A stretch of DNA of 64,000 nt from the NCBI RefSeq assembly GCF_016745425.1, contig NZ_JAERVK010000007.1, forward strand, positions 62,001 to 126,000, read 5' to 3'. The notes beneath the pieces were generated by a model. It was not told the origin of the DNA, did no database searches, and worked only from the letters and a program-made list of their open reading frames with translations. The stretch's first letter is position 1; each line of letters starts with the position of its first letter. Shown here in pieces: positions 25,719-34,025 of the stretch. A program made the translations under genes and the position numbers. This stretch comes from Candidatus Methylomicrobium oryzae. GTDB taxonomy: Bacteria; Pseudomonadota; Gammaproteobacteria; Methylococcales; Methylomonadaceae.

Positions 25719-26915
25719 TTATATTTGTTGTCTTTCCCAAACTAGATTAAATAAGGTAGCTAGAGTCTCAGCTTTTTTGAACAATTCATCAAAAGTGACT
25801 ATTTCCACATCCTTCATGCTCGTTCGATATAGCTCAAACGAAGTTCTCTTTTCATCATCATCTAGCTCAGCTTCAGAGTTTCCAATTATCACTAAGCACT
25901 TTGGATTAAATACATCCAATTTTTTACCAGATTCCGAAGTTAAATTTTGATAATTCTTGGCTAATTCACGCCTATAATTGAGCACCTGTAAAATAGAGCC
26001 AGATAGCTCTTTTGTCGGATTATAAACGCCATTTCTATATTTTGTTTTGGCAAGCATCTGAGTTGCTGGTGTTTTAATTTCCACCAGAAGTGCATCATTA
26101 GAAGACTGGTTAGCAAATAGGAAATCTACAAGTTTAGCCTTTGAACCTTCAATATTCATCCCGCCTACGTAAGCCCTGTCTTTGAGAAAAACAACTGGCA
26201 CAGAGAATACCTGTGACAATATGTAAGGATTTTCATTAAAGATTACCTGCCAAAACTCCTCCTTGTTACTGTTGTTATTATTCTTATTTGAATGCCATTT
26301 GCGGATTACTTCTATAATACGACCAGCGGAATGCCCCATCCATACGACTTCTTCAAGACTTTCCTTAAATACGCACATTGATCTGCACCTTTCAGCTGCG
26401 CGCATTGCCCAAGCCGCCTTCCTCGCATCATTTTCCTTGATTGCATCTCTAGCAATATCGTTGAAAAATCCAAAACAATAGGCCCACCACTCCAACCCAT
26501 CCTTTTCTTTTTCAAGTCTAGAGAACAACTCGTTAGCGCCTTCTTCCAAATACAAATCCAGTCCATCAAACAAGCCTGCATCTCTAAGGATTTTTTCGCT
26601 GTATTCCTCATTTGCTTGTATGAAAAGGTCTATGTTATCTGGGTTTTTCTCAAGCTCTTCTATGAATATAAGCTTCGCGAACCATGCCAACCCATGTTTG
26701 GTTAAATAGCCGGTTGACTTTAAGGGATTTGCAGAGACTTTTAAAAAACCGGCAGGGAAGACAAAGCGGTCTCCTTTCTCGACCTTAATCCCATGGCCAT
26801 TATCACCAGGTTCCCTTAGCGTAATTTCCCTATTACAAGCACTACATGTCCTGACCACGTAAGGCATACTTAAATCTTCAATATCTTCTAATCCTATGCA
26901 CTGATTACAGGTCAT
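25719..26915 (-). CDS. sduA: Shedu-type anti-phage nuclease (SduA, DUF4263)
   Basis: A 398-aa protein. The C-terminal ~180 residues match the Shedu (DUF4263) PD-(D/E)xK nuclease. They have EEFWQVIFNENPYILSQVF, KAKLVDFLFAN with D264, LLVEIKTP with E279 and K281, and the conserved ELSGSILQVLNYRREL (Q310). The first 30 residues carry two CxxC pairs (3-6 and 24-27), probably a zinc ribbon; a helical region of ~170 residues follows. Shedu is a known single-gene phage defence. It is AT-rich compared with the satellite backbone and on the opposite strand, as expected for cargo near the attR end. Confidence 0.88.
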   Translation of the reverse strand: MTCNQCIGLEDIEDLSMPYVVRTCSACNREITLREPGDNGHGIKVEKGDRFVFPAGFLKVSANPLKSTGYLTKHGLAWFAKLIFIEELEKNPDNIDLFIQANEEYSEKILRDAGLFDGLDLYLEEGANELFSRLEKEKDGLEWWAYCFGFFNDIARDAIKENDARKAAWAMRAAERCRSMCVFKESLEEVVWMGHSAGRIIEVIRKWHSNKNNNNSNKEEFWQVIFNENPYILSQVFSVPVVFLKDRAYVGGMNIEGSKAKLVDFLFANQSSNDALLVEIKTPATQMLAKTKYRNGVYNPTKELSGSILQVLNYRRELAKNYQNLTSESGKKLDVFNPKCLVIIGNSEAELDDDEKRTSFELYRTSMKDVEIVTFDELFKKAETLATLFNLVWERQQI

Positions 26916-26963
26916 ATTAATACTCTTCGAAGACTACTTGGAAAGCAAACGTAGAGCTAACAG

Positions 26964-27260
26964 TTATTGACACCACTGCCGCTCGCAAGGAATACCATCT
27001 TTATTACCATCCATTTTAGTGCCAGGACAGTTGTTTATAAAAAATGTTGCTTCCTCGCACGAAGTCATTTGAGAGCAATGGGTTCTACCATCACACTTAA
27101 ATTGAGAATTGTTTGATGGGATATCAGACTCTGAACTGGCAACATAATCAGTTGTTGTTTCCGATGTATCAAATAGCAATTCTTGTTGATGGGTTCGGTA
27201 TTTTTGGTTGCTATACCAACCCAGCCCTAAAACAATGAGTATTATGATAATTCTATTCAT
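26964..27260 (-). CDS. Membrane-anchored Excalibur-domain protein
   Basis: A 98-aa protein starting MNRIIIILIVLGLGWYSNQ, one membrane segment or uncleaved signal. It ends in an Excalibur calcium-binding motif: CDGRTHCSQMTSCEEATFFINNC, then DGNKDGIPCERQWC. The DxNxDGxxC loop matches the EF-hand-like family, and the cysteines should pair outside the cytoplasm. The ATG at 27260 is favoured because the membrane segment then begins the protein. It lies 48 bases downstream of the Shedu gene on the same strand; a functional link is unproved. Confidence 0.82.
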   Translation of the reverse strand: MNRIIIILIVLGLGWYSNQKYRTHQQELLFDTSETTTDYVASSESDIPSNNSQFKCDGRTHCSQMTSCEEATFFINNCPGTKMDGNKDGIPCERQWCQ

Positions 27261-27311
27261 ACGCCGCTCTCTCTTGCTTGATATTGGCTCTAACGTTAAG
27301 TAAACACGCAT

Positions 27312-27960
27312 TTAGGTGTATAACGCCACTCTGACAATTTGTTAAACTGAATGCTACGGTATTTAATTGTCGATAGCAATCTCTACTACTAACGAAAAAC
27401 ACCCCTCCTAAACAAGGGACCGCATACGGACTTTGAACAGACGTTCAATCAGTAAGTCGTGAGAGACCGAAAAGGGTCGAACTCGGCCTGTCAATGATTG
27501 ATCAATTGTTAAGCCATCGGATAAAGCCCAAGGTTTACTCTCCATCACACCAAACAGCTTAAGACGCCGGCAACACGACCAAATTCACTCCTCCTCGCCC
27601 GCGCGACTTCCGCTAAAAAATACCGCCGCCATCTACTCCCGCCACGAACAAGCCGCTCTTTCATTATATAAGCCTTTGTAATTGTAGGCTATTTTCTAAA
27701 TTTCAATACTGAACAAACGGCCGCTTTGGATGAATACCGCGGGGTGTTTGCCAGTAAATGAATTCTGTTTTTGTGCAGCCGTATTCCTCAGCTCATAAGC
27801 TGAGCCTTTGTTTTATAAGACTTTTTTAAAAACCATCGAATAAATTCGAAATTCACCACCTTTCAGACAACAACTTATAAACCACTGTTTTTTCTAAATA
27901 AATAATCTTAGGGATGGCAATCTAATGGCAATTTATGGCGGTTTCTGGCAGCGTCTCTGT
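27312..27960. other. Gene-free AT-rich stretch in the satellite
   Basis: About 650 bases without a credible ORF on either strand. It probably holds the promoter for the 26964/25719 genes at its left end. I see no clear repeats here. It leads into the right inverted arm at 27972. Confidence 0.6.
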
Positions 27961-27971
27961 TAATGATGAAT

Positions 27972-28395
27972 GGCTGGACTGGTGGAACATTGGGAACATC
28001 GGGAACGTGCTTCGGAAGTTTTTCTCCCAGAAAAAAATTTTTCCCGGATGAACACCTCCCGATCGGGCGCCGCTTTACTCCCCCTCAACCGCCAAACAAG
28101 GCGAACACGGGAACATTGGGAACATTGGGAACGTGATTCAGAAGTTTTTTCCCTGAAATAAAAATTTTGCCCGGCGACCGCCGGCGATCGGGATCCGCTG
28201 GACTCGCTCAGGGCCGCCAAAAAGGGAGTGCGCAGCGCCGGCAGCGAGCGCGATCGCCCAAACGGCGAAGCCGGGAACATTGGGAACATCGGGAACGTGA
28301 AAAAAAAGTTTTTCTTCCGGAAAAAAAATTTTCCGCCAAGCCGCCGGGTAATCTTATCTCCGGGATTTTTCTTTTTCTGGCTTCAAAAAATGCGG
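27972..28395. repeat. Right arm of ~425-bp inverted repeat with iteron clusters
   Basis: This is the inverted counterpart of 15441-15863. Iteron clusters, read as GGGAACAT(C/T), lie at 27982-28009, 28108-28135 and 28272-28299, each ending GGGAACGTG. A stray unit lies at 28402-28416. Long shared blocks between clusters (for example the GGCGCCGCTTTACTCCCC and GGCCGCCAAAAAGGGAGTGC segments) show common ancestry. Together the arms bracket almost the whole element except the integrase. Confidence 0.88.
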
Positions 28396-28465
28396 TTTTT
28401 ATTTCCCGATGTTCCTTGACCTTCTTTGAATCATCCCTTAAAATAGCCCCTCTTTTGCTGAGGCA

Positions 28466-28485
28466 GGGGTAACTTTTGGGGTAAC
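28466..28485 (+). promoter_or_regulatory. Integrase arm-type repeats, right end
   Basis: Two direct GGGGTAAC copies (28466-28473, 28478-28485) about 65 bases inside attR match those beside attL. They support the element boundaries and act as probable integrase binding sites. Confidence 0.7.
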
Positions 28486-28547
28486 TCGAAAGTCCTATTT
28501 CTCTGAAACTCAGCAATTTAAAGACTTTCAAAGGATGTTGCGGTAGT

Positions 28548-28561
28548 GGTCGCAGCCTCCA
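28548..28561 (+). other. attR: right 14-bp attachment repeat
   Basis: An exact copy of GGTCGCAGCCTCCA, without the remaining tRNA-Cys sequence. It marks the right end of the element, 13 bases before the second tRNA-Gly. Confidence 0.88.
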
Positions 28562-28573
28562 CATCGTACCCAT

Positions 28574-28648
28574 GCGGGAATAGCTCAGTGGTAGAGCACA
28601 ACCTTGCCAAGGTTGGGGTCGCGAGTTCGAATCTCGTTTCCCGCTCCA
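28574..28648 (+). tRNA. tRNA-Gly(GCC), second copy
   Basis: Identical over all 75 bases to 13845-13919. After excision of the element the chromosome would read tRNA-Gly, tRNA-Cys, tRNA-Gly, so this copy is probably part of the original tRNA cluster, now cut off from its promoter by 14.5 kb. Whether the element supplies transcription is unknown. Confidence 0.97.
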
Positions 28649-28663
28649 AAATACAGTAAGAAT

Positions 28664-28686
28664 GCCGCGGAACCCGCGGCTTTTTT
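28664..28686 (+). terminator. Terminator after second tRNA-Gly
   Basis: GCCGCGG (28664-28670) pairs with CCGCGGC (28674-28680) and is followed by six T. It resembles the hairpin after the first tRNA-Gly. Confidence 0.75.
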
Positions 28687-28825
28687 ATATCAAAAAACAA
28701 ATAAAGTGTCGCGCAATCTTAAAGGCTTGGAGGCGTTCGGCATTATCCCTCCCCTTCGAAATCCGCCGCAACCGGCCGAAAACCCGAGCCGAATACGCCA
28801 CCTATAGCCGACACCGCCAGTGCGG

Positions 28826-31045
28826 TTATTGGGATTTTTCCGCATTTTTCCGGAGCTCCGCAGTATCCTGCAGTTTGAGACGGGTCTGCTCCGGCAAGCC
28901 GGCCAAGCCTGCGCAGGGTTTCCGTACCTCAAGCGCTTTGAGCAGGGCCGCCGCCAGTCCGAAATCCGGATTATCCTCCGTCGAGTTGTTGAAAGCCCGC
29001 CTCGCGATGCCGGTTGCAATTGCCGGATCCGAACAAGCCAGGTCGATCAGTTTAGGGTGCAGCACTTTGGTGCGATAAACATCCAGCTGCGCCGGACTAT
29101 TGTATTTGCATCCCAACAAGACGCGGTGATCGCTGTAACAATTTGTCCGGCTGGCCGCTTTGCCCGGCGACAAACCGGTGCCGACATTCCTCATCCGTTT
29201 CTGCAGGGCACTGAATTTTTCATCATCGAGTAACGGTTTCAGCATCTCTTCCAGGCTGCGCTGTTGCTGTGCATCCCTCTCCAGCGAGACATGGTCGGCG
29301 ATAAAGATGCCGTCGAGATTGGCGGCAGACCAATCGCTCCCCTGCAGTTGCGTTTCCCGCAGCTCCGCCCCCTGCAGATCGGCCAAAACCAGGTCTACGC
29401 CCTGCAGTTCCGCGTAAACCAGATCCGCGCCTTGCAAATTCGCCTTGCGCAGCGTAGCGCCCTGCAGTTTCGCGCCTCTCAGGTCGGCGCCCTGCAGTTT
29501 TGCCCCGCGCAGATCCACGCCCTGCAGGTTCGCTCCGCGCAGGTCCGCACTCTGCAGGCTTGTCCAACTCAGGTCGGCTCCCTGGAGATCGGCGCCCCGC
29601 AGGTCCGCGCCCTGCAGATCCGCTTCGACCAGAACCGCGCTTTGTAGTTGCGTGCCTCCCAGGATCGCCCCCTGCAGCTGCGTCTTGTCCCAGCCGGCTA
29701 CGCCCTGGAGCTTTGCTCTCAGCAGCACCGCGCCCTGCAGCTGGACATGCCGAATGTCCGCCTTGGGTAATTGGGCTCCCTGCAAATTGGCGAAGCGCAG
29801 ATCGCGCTTTTGCAGGTTAAGGCCGTCGAACTCCTTGAAGGCTGCATCGCGGATTGCCTTGTTCGGGTCCGTTGCACGCGTCAGCAGGGACAAAGAGACT
29901 TCTTTCGGTACCAGGCGTCTTTCTATCAGATTCAGATTGCGCGAAAAAAAGCTCAAGTCGAACCACGCACAGGGCCCCAGCATCACCTGAAGAATCGAAG
30001 CTTCGGTTTTTTCGGCCTGTTCCAGCGAAGTGCAGGATATGGCCCCCTGTTTATGCACCGCGACGCTCAGCCAGGTTTCGGGCACTTTCCGGATCAGCCA
30101 GTCTTCGAAATACTCGGGCTCCTGCTCCGGAGAGCCGTTTCCAGGATCGCTGCTCGCCGGGCTGTAATAGGCTTGGACGGTCATCCTGCCGGGTATCACG
30201 GCAACCAGGCTCAACAAGACCACCAGCGGCACCGACACCATCAGAATGATCATTCCCTTGGGTTCGGTGCCGGTTTGCTGAACCGGCCGCAGGGCGACTT
30301 CGCGCAGATGCCGGTTCGGCCAGCGCCGCTGGATCGCCCGGACCAGCCGGTTCCATCCCAGTTCGCACAAATAGTGGAGCGAGGCCGGCCAATACCCGAA
30401 CAGCTTGAAGGCGAAGTTTTGCCACCATTCCCCTGCCCGGTCCTGCGGCGACGCAATCAGCGGCCAGAGCGCGATCAGCATGACAGCGTCGACCCAGACC
30501 GCGAGCCGCTGGGACCAGCTGATCGCCTCGTCGTGAAACGGCAGAAAACGGATTTGCGCGGCCAACAGCATGAATAAAGGCAAGGCGATGATCGTAATGC
30601 CGACGATCAGGGACAGCAGCCAGCGGATCAGCCAGACATTGGACCTCCCGACGATTAAATGCGTAAAAGGAAAGATGAACAGGCGGTCGCGGATTTGCTG
30701 CCCGGCCGAAGTATTCGGCAAATCGCGGTCCAGATTCCAGAGCTTGCAGGAAAGCAGCTCCAGCTGCATCAGCAGATTGAAATGCAGCAGCACGACCATC
30801 CACGGCGCGAACGAATAAAAAGCCGTCAGCGGCAATTCCACATCCAGAATCGGCAGCTTGACCGGACTGATCCGGAGCAGATCCTCGTGCGTGGTCCCCC
30901 AGACGATCACGCCGAGATAAGCGGCGAACGCGATGAACGCGACATGCAGCGCCGCCACCGTCTGCGAAGCGGAATTGGCCGAGTCCAGCAGTTTCTCTAT
31001 GTGCGGAGAATTTTCGGGGCTGGGAGGCAATGCAGGGCTGGTCAT
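28826..31045 (-). CDS. Multi-pass membrane protein with pentapeptide-repeat domain
   Basis: A 739-aa protein. The first ~300 residues contain about six membrane segments (VAFIAFAAYLGVIVWG, AFYSFAPWMVVLLHFNLL, WLLSLIVGITIIALPLFMLLAA, MIILMVSVPLVVLLSLVAVIP and others). Residues ~410-590 are A(D/N)LQG pentapeptide repeats (GADLRGADLQGADLSWTSLQSADLRGANLQ), forming a right-handed quadrilateral helix. An ~110-residue tail with three cysteines follows. The repeats lie on the cytosolic or periplasmic face next to the membrane domain. Function unknown. It stands alone after the tRNA-Gly terminator. Confidence 0.88.
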   Translation of the reverse strand: MTSPALPPSPENSPHIEKLLDSANSASQTVAALHVAFIAFAAYLGVIVWGTTHEDLLRISPVKLPILDVELPLTAFYSFAPWMVVLLHFNLLMQLELLSCKLWNLDRDLPNTSAGQQIRDRLFIFPFTHLIVGRSNVWLIRWLLSLIVGITIIALPLFMLLAAQIRFLPFHDEAISWSQRLAVWVDAVMLIALWPLIASPQDRAGEWWQNFAFKLFGYWPASLHYLCELGWNRLVRAIQRRWPNRHLREVALRPVQQTGTEPKGMIILMVSVPLVVLLSLVAVIPGRMTVQAYYSPASSDPGNGSPEQEPEYFEDWLIRKVPETWLSVAVHKQGAISCTSLEQAEKTEASILQVMLGPCAWFDLSFFSRNLNLIERRLVPKEVSLSLLTRATDPNKAIRDAAFKEFDGLNLQKRDLRFANLQGAQLPKADIRHVQLQGAVLLRAKLQGVAGWDKTQLQGAILGGTQLQSAVLVEADLQGADLRGADLQGADLSWTSLQSADLRGANLQGVDLRGAKLQGADLRGAKLQGATLRKANLQGADLVYAELQGVDLVLADLQGAELRETQLQGSDWSAANLDGIFIADHVSLERDAQQQRSLEEMLKPLLDDEKFSALQKRMRNVGTGLSPGKAASRTNCYSDHRVLLGCKYNSPAQLDVYRTKVLHPKLIDLACSDPAIATGIARRAFNNSTEDNPDFGLAAALLKALEVRKPCAGLAGLPEQTRLKLQDTAELRKNAEKSQ

Positions 31046-31127
31046 GGCGGCGAATGCGAAAGGCGGCGTAATAGGTTTTGAGTGTCAATGTCCCGAATCG
31101 ATCCTTCGGGTTTGGCTTGAATGCCCG

Positions 31128-33173
31128 CTATGTTACCGGAGGCACGACGACTCGTGAACAGACGGTGCCGATTTCGCGGTAAACGGCTTCGGGCTTCGCT
31201 TCATAACGGCGGGAAAAATGAAACGGCACCAATTGTTTGACGTCGGCCCGGGTCGCAATCTCGCCGCAGGCCCTCGCGGTCAAATGGCCGGTCCGGCGCG
31301 CCTGCTCGACATCGTCCTCAAGAAAGGAGGCCTCGCAGAACAGAAAGTCGGCCTTGCGCGCCAAACGGCTCAGCGCCTCGCGATTGGCCGGCGTGTCGGC
31401 CAGATCGGTGGCATAGACCAGTTTCTCGCCGGGCGCAACGGTCAACAGGCGCTCTGCCAGTTCGTTCGCCGGTCGGCAGCTGTCATCGGGCAAACGGATC
31501 GCTGCTTCAGTAGCGCCTGCTGCGATCAGCCGCTTCAACTCGTTGAGCCAGGGGCCGGACTTAAATCCCCAGGAGGCGACCGCCTGCTTGTCGACATTGA
31601 ATTTGGCCTTGCTTTCGAACGCATAAGCCTGCACCGGCGTGCCGTGGTCCAGCGTGGCCGTGCGAACGCTGAACAGCGGTTCGTCCACAATCAGCCCTTC
31701 GGAAACGGGCAAGTCGGGAAGCTCCGCGCAATCCCGGCAGCCTGCCTGAATCCGGGCTCGCCGCAGCCGATCGCAATGGATTTCCGCAACCTCGAAGCGC
31801 GGCCCGGTATCGCCGATGCGGTCCCAGAGAATGCCGTCGACCATGCCTTTGATATGGCCGATCAAGCCCGGCGGCCCGAAAAGCCGGCAACTCGGAAAAT
31901 TCCCGAAACGGGAACGCAACAGCCACAGGAAGCCGCCGATATGATCGATATGGGCGTGGCTGATGAACACATCGCTGACTTGATGGACGGTCCGGGTGGG
32001 CAATCGGCCCGATTCCCCCAGATCGAACAGCAGGCTGCGCTGTTGCTGTTGCATCCGAAGATGCAGCAACGGGTCGCCGAAGACCCCGTTGATCAGCGTG
32101 GCATACAGGCCGCGCAATTTGACTGCCGGCCGCGGTCCACCGCCGTAATCGGGCGTCGGATACGGCATCGCGTCCGGCGGCGGCAAAAATTGCAGGTTGC
32201 CCGAACCGAACGGCGCCGCGCTGACGAGCAATCCGTTCTTATCGCTATGGGCATCGCGCACCAGCAAGGTTCCGGAAATCGCAGCCGGCATAGGCAACCG
32301 GATTCGAAGCTCCTTCTCCTTCAGCGCGATGATCTCGCCAAAGCCGACCGTGCGGCCGTTTTCGATAAAAGCACACTGGCGCCCCGCCCACACTTCCGGC
32401 ACATCCGTCGGGGGAGGCGTGCCGGTCAGTCCCAATTCGTCGAGACGGACGTTGATCTCTTCGGCGGTAGAAAGATAAGCTCGCCACAGTCCGGTTCTCT
32501 TGTGCGTACGGCTCTTTTTACCGGGATAGCGGGCTTCCGGATGCGCATGAACCGGCAAAAGATGGATGCCGAGCGCCCCCAGCTCATCAATCAAAGTCGG
32601 CGCTTTCGAGCGGCGGTTCAGCATCAGTACCGTATCGATGCCCAGAAGCTCGACCATCCCGCTCAGCAATTCCGCGCCTGCAATGCCCCGGCTTACGCCG
32701 GGAGCATCGATCAGCATCAGGCCCGGCGGAGCCTCTTGGATCAACCTGCGCACCGCCGCCAACAGAGGCAGGCGAAAACGGCCCGCATCCAGCGTACAGA
32801 GCGCTTCGAAAGCCAATACCTGCCAGCCTGATTCCCGCCACTTCCCCAGGGATACGGTGCCCGGCAAACCGAAGCCGGGCGATCCGGGATCAGCAGTGAC
32901 GGTGAAGCTGTCCAGCCCTCTTCCGGTCAGTTCGCGCGCCAGTTCGGCAGTCAAGGTGGACTTGCCGATTCCGGTCTCGCCATACAATAAAACTCTTTTC
33001 CCGCCGGCTAGCAGTCGTTCGGCAAGGTTGGCAGGCGAATAAGACAACCAGGGAATAGGCACGGGAAATCCCACGAAAGAAAAAGAAATCTGGAAACCAT
33101 AGCATTCACTGTGTGAATTGGACTCGCCTGGGAATCGAACGTGCAAGAAGGTATCCGATGCTGATCGATGCAA
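31128..33173 (-). CDS. Fusion of Clp1/Nol9-like polynucleotide kinase and RNase Z-like nuclease
   Basis: A 681-aa two-domain protein. The N-terminal part is a Clp1/Grc3/NOL9-type P-loop kinase: GETGIGKST (65-73), TADPGSPGFGLPGTVSLG (93-110, the metal/GQ-like motif) and LMLIDAPGV (Walker B), then a beta-rich module. The C-terminal part is a metallo-beta-lactamase of the RNase Z type with HAHIDHIGG (406-414), YATDLADT, FCEASF and HLTARACGEIA. It could phosphorylate and cut RNA ends in one protein. The true start may be downstream, for example GTG at 33062, since no ribosome binding site is clear at 33173. Neighbours give no further clue. Confidence 0.85.
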   Translation of the reverse strand: MHRSASDTFLHVRFPGESNSHSECYGFQISFSFVGFPVPIPWLSYSPANLAERLLAGGKRVLLYGETGIGKSTLTAELARELTGRGLDSFTVTADPGSPGFGLPGTVSLGKWRESGWQVLAFEALCTLDAGRFRLPLLAAVRRLIQEAPPGLMLIDAPGVSRGIAGAELLSGMVELLGIDTVLMLNRRSKAPTLIDELGALGIHLLPVHAHPEARYPGKKSRTHKRTGLWRAYLSTAEEINVRLDELGLTGTPPPTDVPEVWAGRQCAFIENGRTVGFGEIIALKEKELRIRLPMPAAISGTLLVRDAHSDKNGLLVSAAPFGSGNLQFLPPPDAMPYPTPDYGGGPRPAVKLRGLYATLINGVFGDPLLHLRMQQQQRSLLFDLGESGRLPTRTVHQVSDVFISHAHIDHIGGFLWLLRSRFGNFPSCRLFGPPGLIGHIKGMVDGILWDRIGDTGPRFEVAEIHCDRLRRARIQAGCRDCAELPDLPVSEGLIVDEPLFSVRTATLDHGTPVQAYAFESKAKFNVDKQAVASWGFKSGPWLNELKRLIAAGATEAAIRLPDDSCRPANELAERLLTVAPGEKLVYATDLADTPANREALSRLARKADFLFCEASFLEDDVEQARRTGHLTARACGEIATRADVKQLVPFHFSRRYEAKPEAVYREIGTVCSRVVVPPVT

Positions 33174-33240
33174 AGAGTCCAGGTTAATGATCAGGCACCT
33201 CGGAAGATTGTATAGGTAAATACCCGCCGAAATTTCCTAT

Positions 33241-33670
33241 TTTCTACAGGATGTCTCGCGGATTGCCAAAGAGATCGGCAAAGAATTAGGCCAGCCCTTT
33301 TAAGCTGAGCCAGAACCGCGACGTCTGGATCGGCGCCAGCATAGGCATCCCCCTGCTCCAACAGCACGGAGACAGCATCGATATGCTGATGGATCATGCC
33401 GATAAGCCCTCGTATCAGGCCAAAGATCAAGGACGCGGCGGCTTCGCTTATTTTTCCGAAGACCTTACCATCGCGACTCAGGAACGCATCGAGCTGGAAA
33501 CCCGGCTGCGCAACGCGATCGAACAGCAGGAACTGTGCATGTACTACCAACCGCAAACCGATACAGCGGACTGATTGTCGGCGCCGAAGCTTTGGCGCGC
33601 GGGCAGAACTCGGACCAAGAACTCATAGTACTGATCTTCTGGCGAAAGAGCGCCCGGCACTGAACGCAGC
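33241..33670 (+). pseudogene. Decayed GGDEF-EAL gene fragment
   Basis: Fragments of a c-di-GMP enzyme survive in shifting frames. A piece reading SRIAKEIGKELGQPF is followed, after a frame change, by LSQNRDVWIGASIGI. Then comes DMLMDHADKPSYQAKDQGRGGFAYFSEDLT...LETRLRNAIEQQELCMYYQPQTD, the end of a GGDEF domain plus the start of EAL. After another frame change LIVGAEALAR (EAL motif region) is readable. No start, active GGDEF motif or EAL ending remains, so it is not functional. The following ~350 bases show no gene. Confidence 0.8.
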
Positions 33671-34025
33671 CGATTCGGCAGCCATTACGCCCTTTAATAT
33701 TTCGGTGCCATAGCATAATCCGATTTCCGGCGGAAACGGAATTTCGTCTTACCGTCGGTACGGCGTAAGCCATTTCCACGATCCGGCAACCGGCCGGTGA
33801 ATCTCCGGGAATCGTTTTTCGAACACGCCGACGTAAGGCAATTCTTTTCACAAAATTACCGCAGAGAATCAAGCGATGCGGTTTTTTTGCCTCGCAGGTG
33901 AGGGTTTTTCACTGCTCAAACGTCTTAGTAAAGATAATGAGCCCTGATGCCCTCATGCCGACACAGTTTAGGCTTTAGGAAAAAGACTTTTCAGGTCACA
34001 GCCCTTTATTTTTCAGGTATTTTTT

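Larger units (their letters stand above)
14033..28561 (+). mobile_element. P4-like integrative element / probable phage satellite with retron and Shedu cargo
   Basis: The element is bounded by the 14-bp repeat GGTCGCAGCCTCCA, at 14033-14046 within tRNA-Cys and at 28548-28561. It opens with a P4-type integrase and carries Ogr/Delta-like and AlpA-like regulators plus a primase-polymerase/helicase with iterons. I see no capsid, tail or terminase gene. Integrase arm motifs GGGGTAAC lie inside both ends. Cargo comprises a retron (15961-17818) and a Shedu-type nuclease (25719-26915), both clearly AT-richer than the replication genes. This gene set resembles P4-like satellites; classification as a satellite is inference. 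Confidence 0.85.

Noticed and set aside
27960-28573. ORFs of 63-121 aa on both strands in the right arm
   Set aside because: Mirror images of the left-arm repeat peptides; no starts with RBS and no coding bias.
29160-30577. Several plus-strand ORFs of 85-268 aa opposite the pentapeptide gene
   Set aside because: Arg/Pro/Ser-rich antisense shadows of the regular pentapeptide codons; the minus frame has clear domain structure.
28826-31045. Qnr-like quinolone protection protein
   Set aside because: Membrane-anchored, far longer than Qnr, with no matching ends; only the repeat type is shared.
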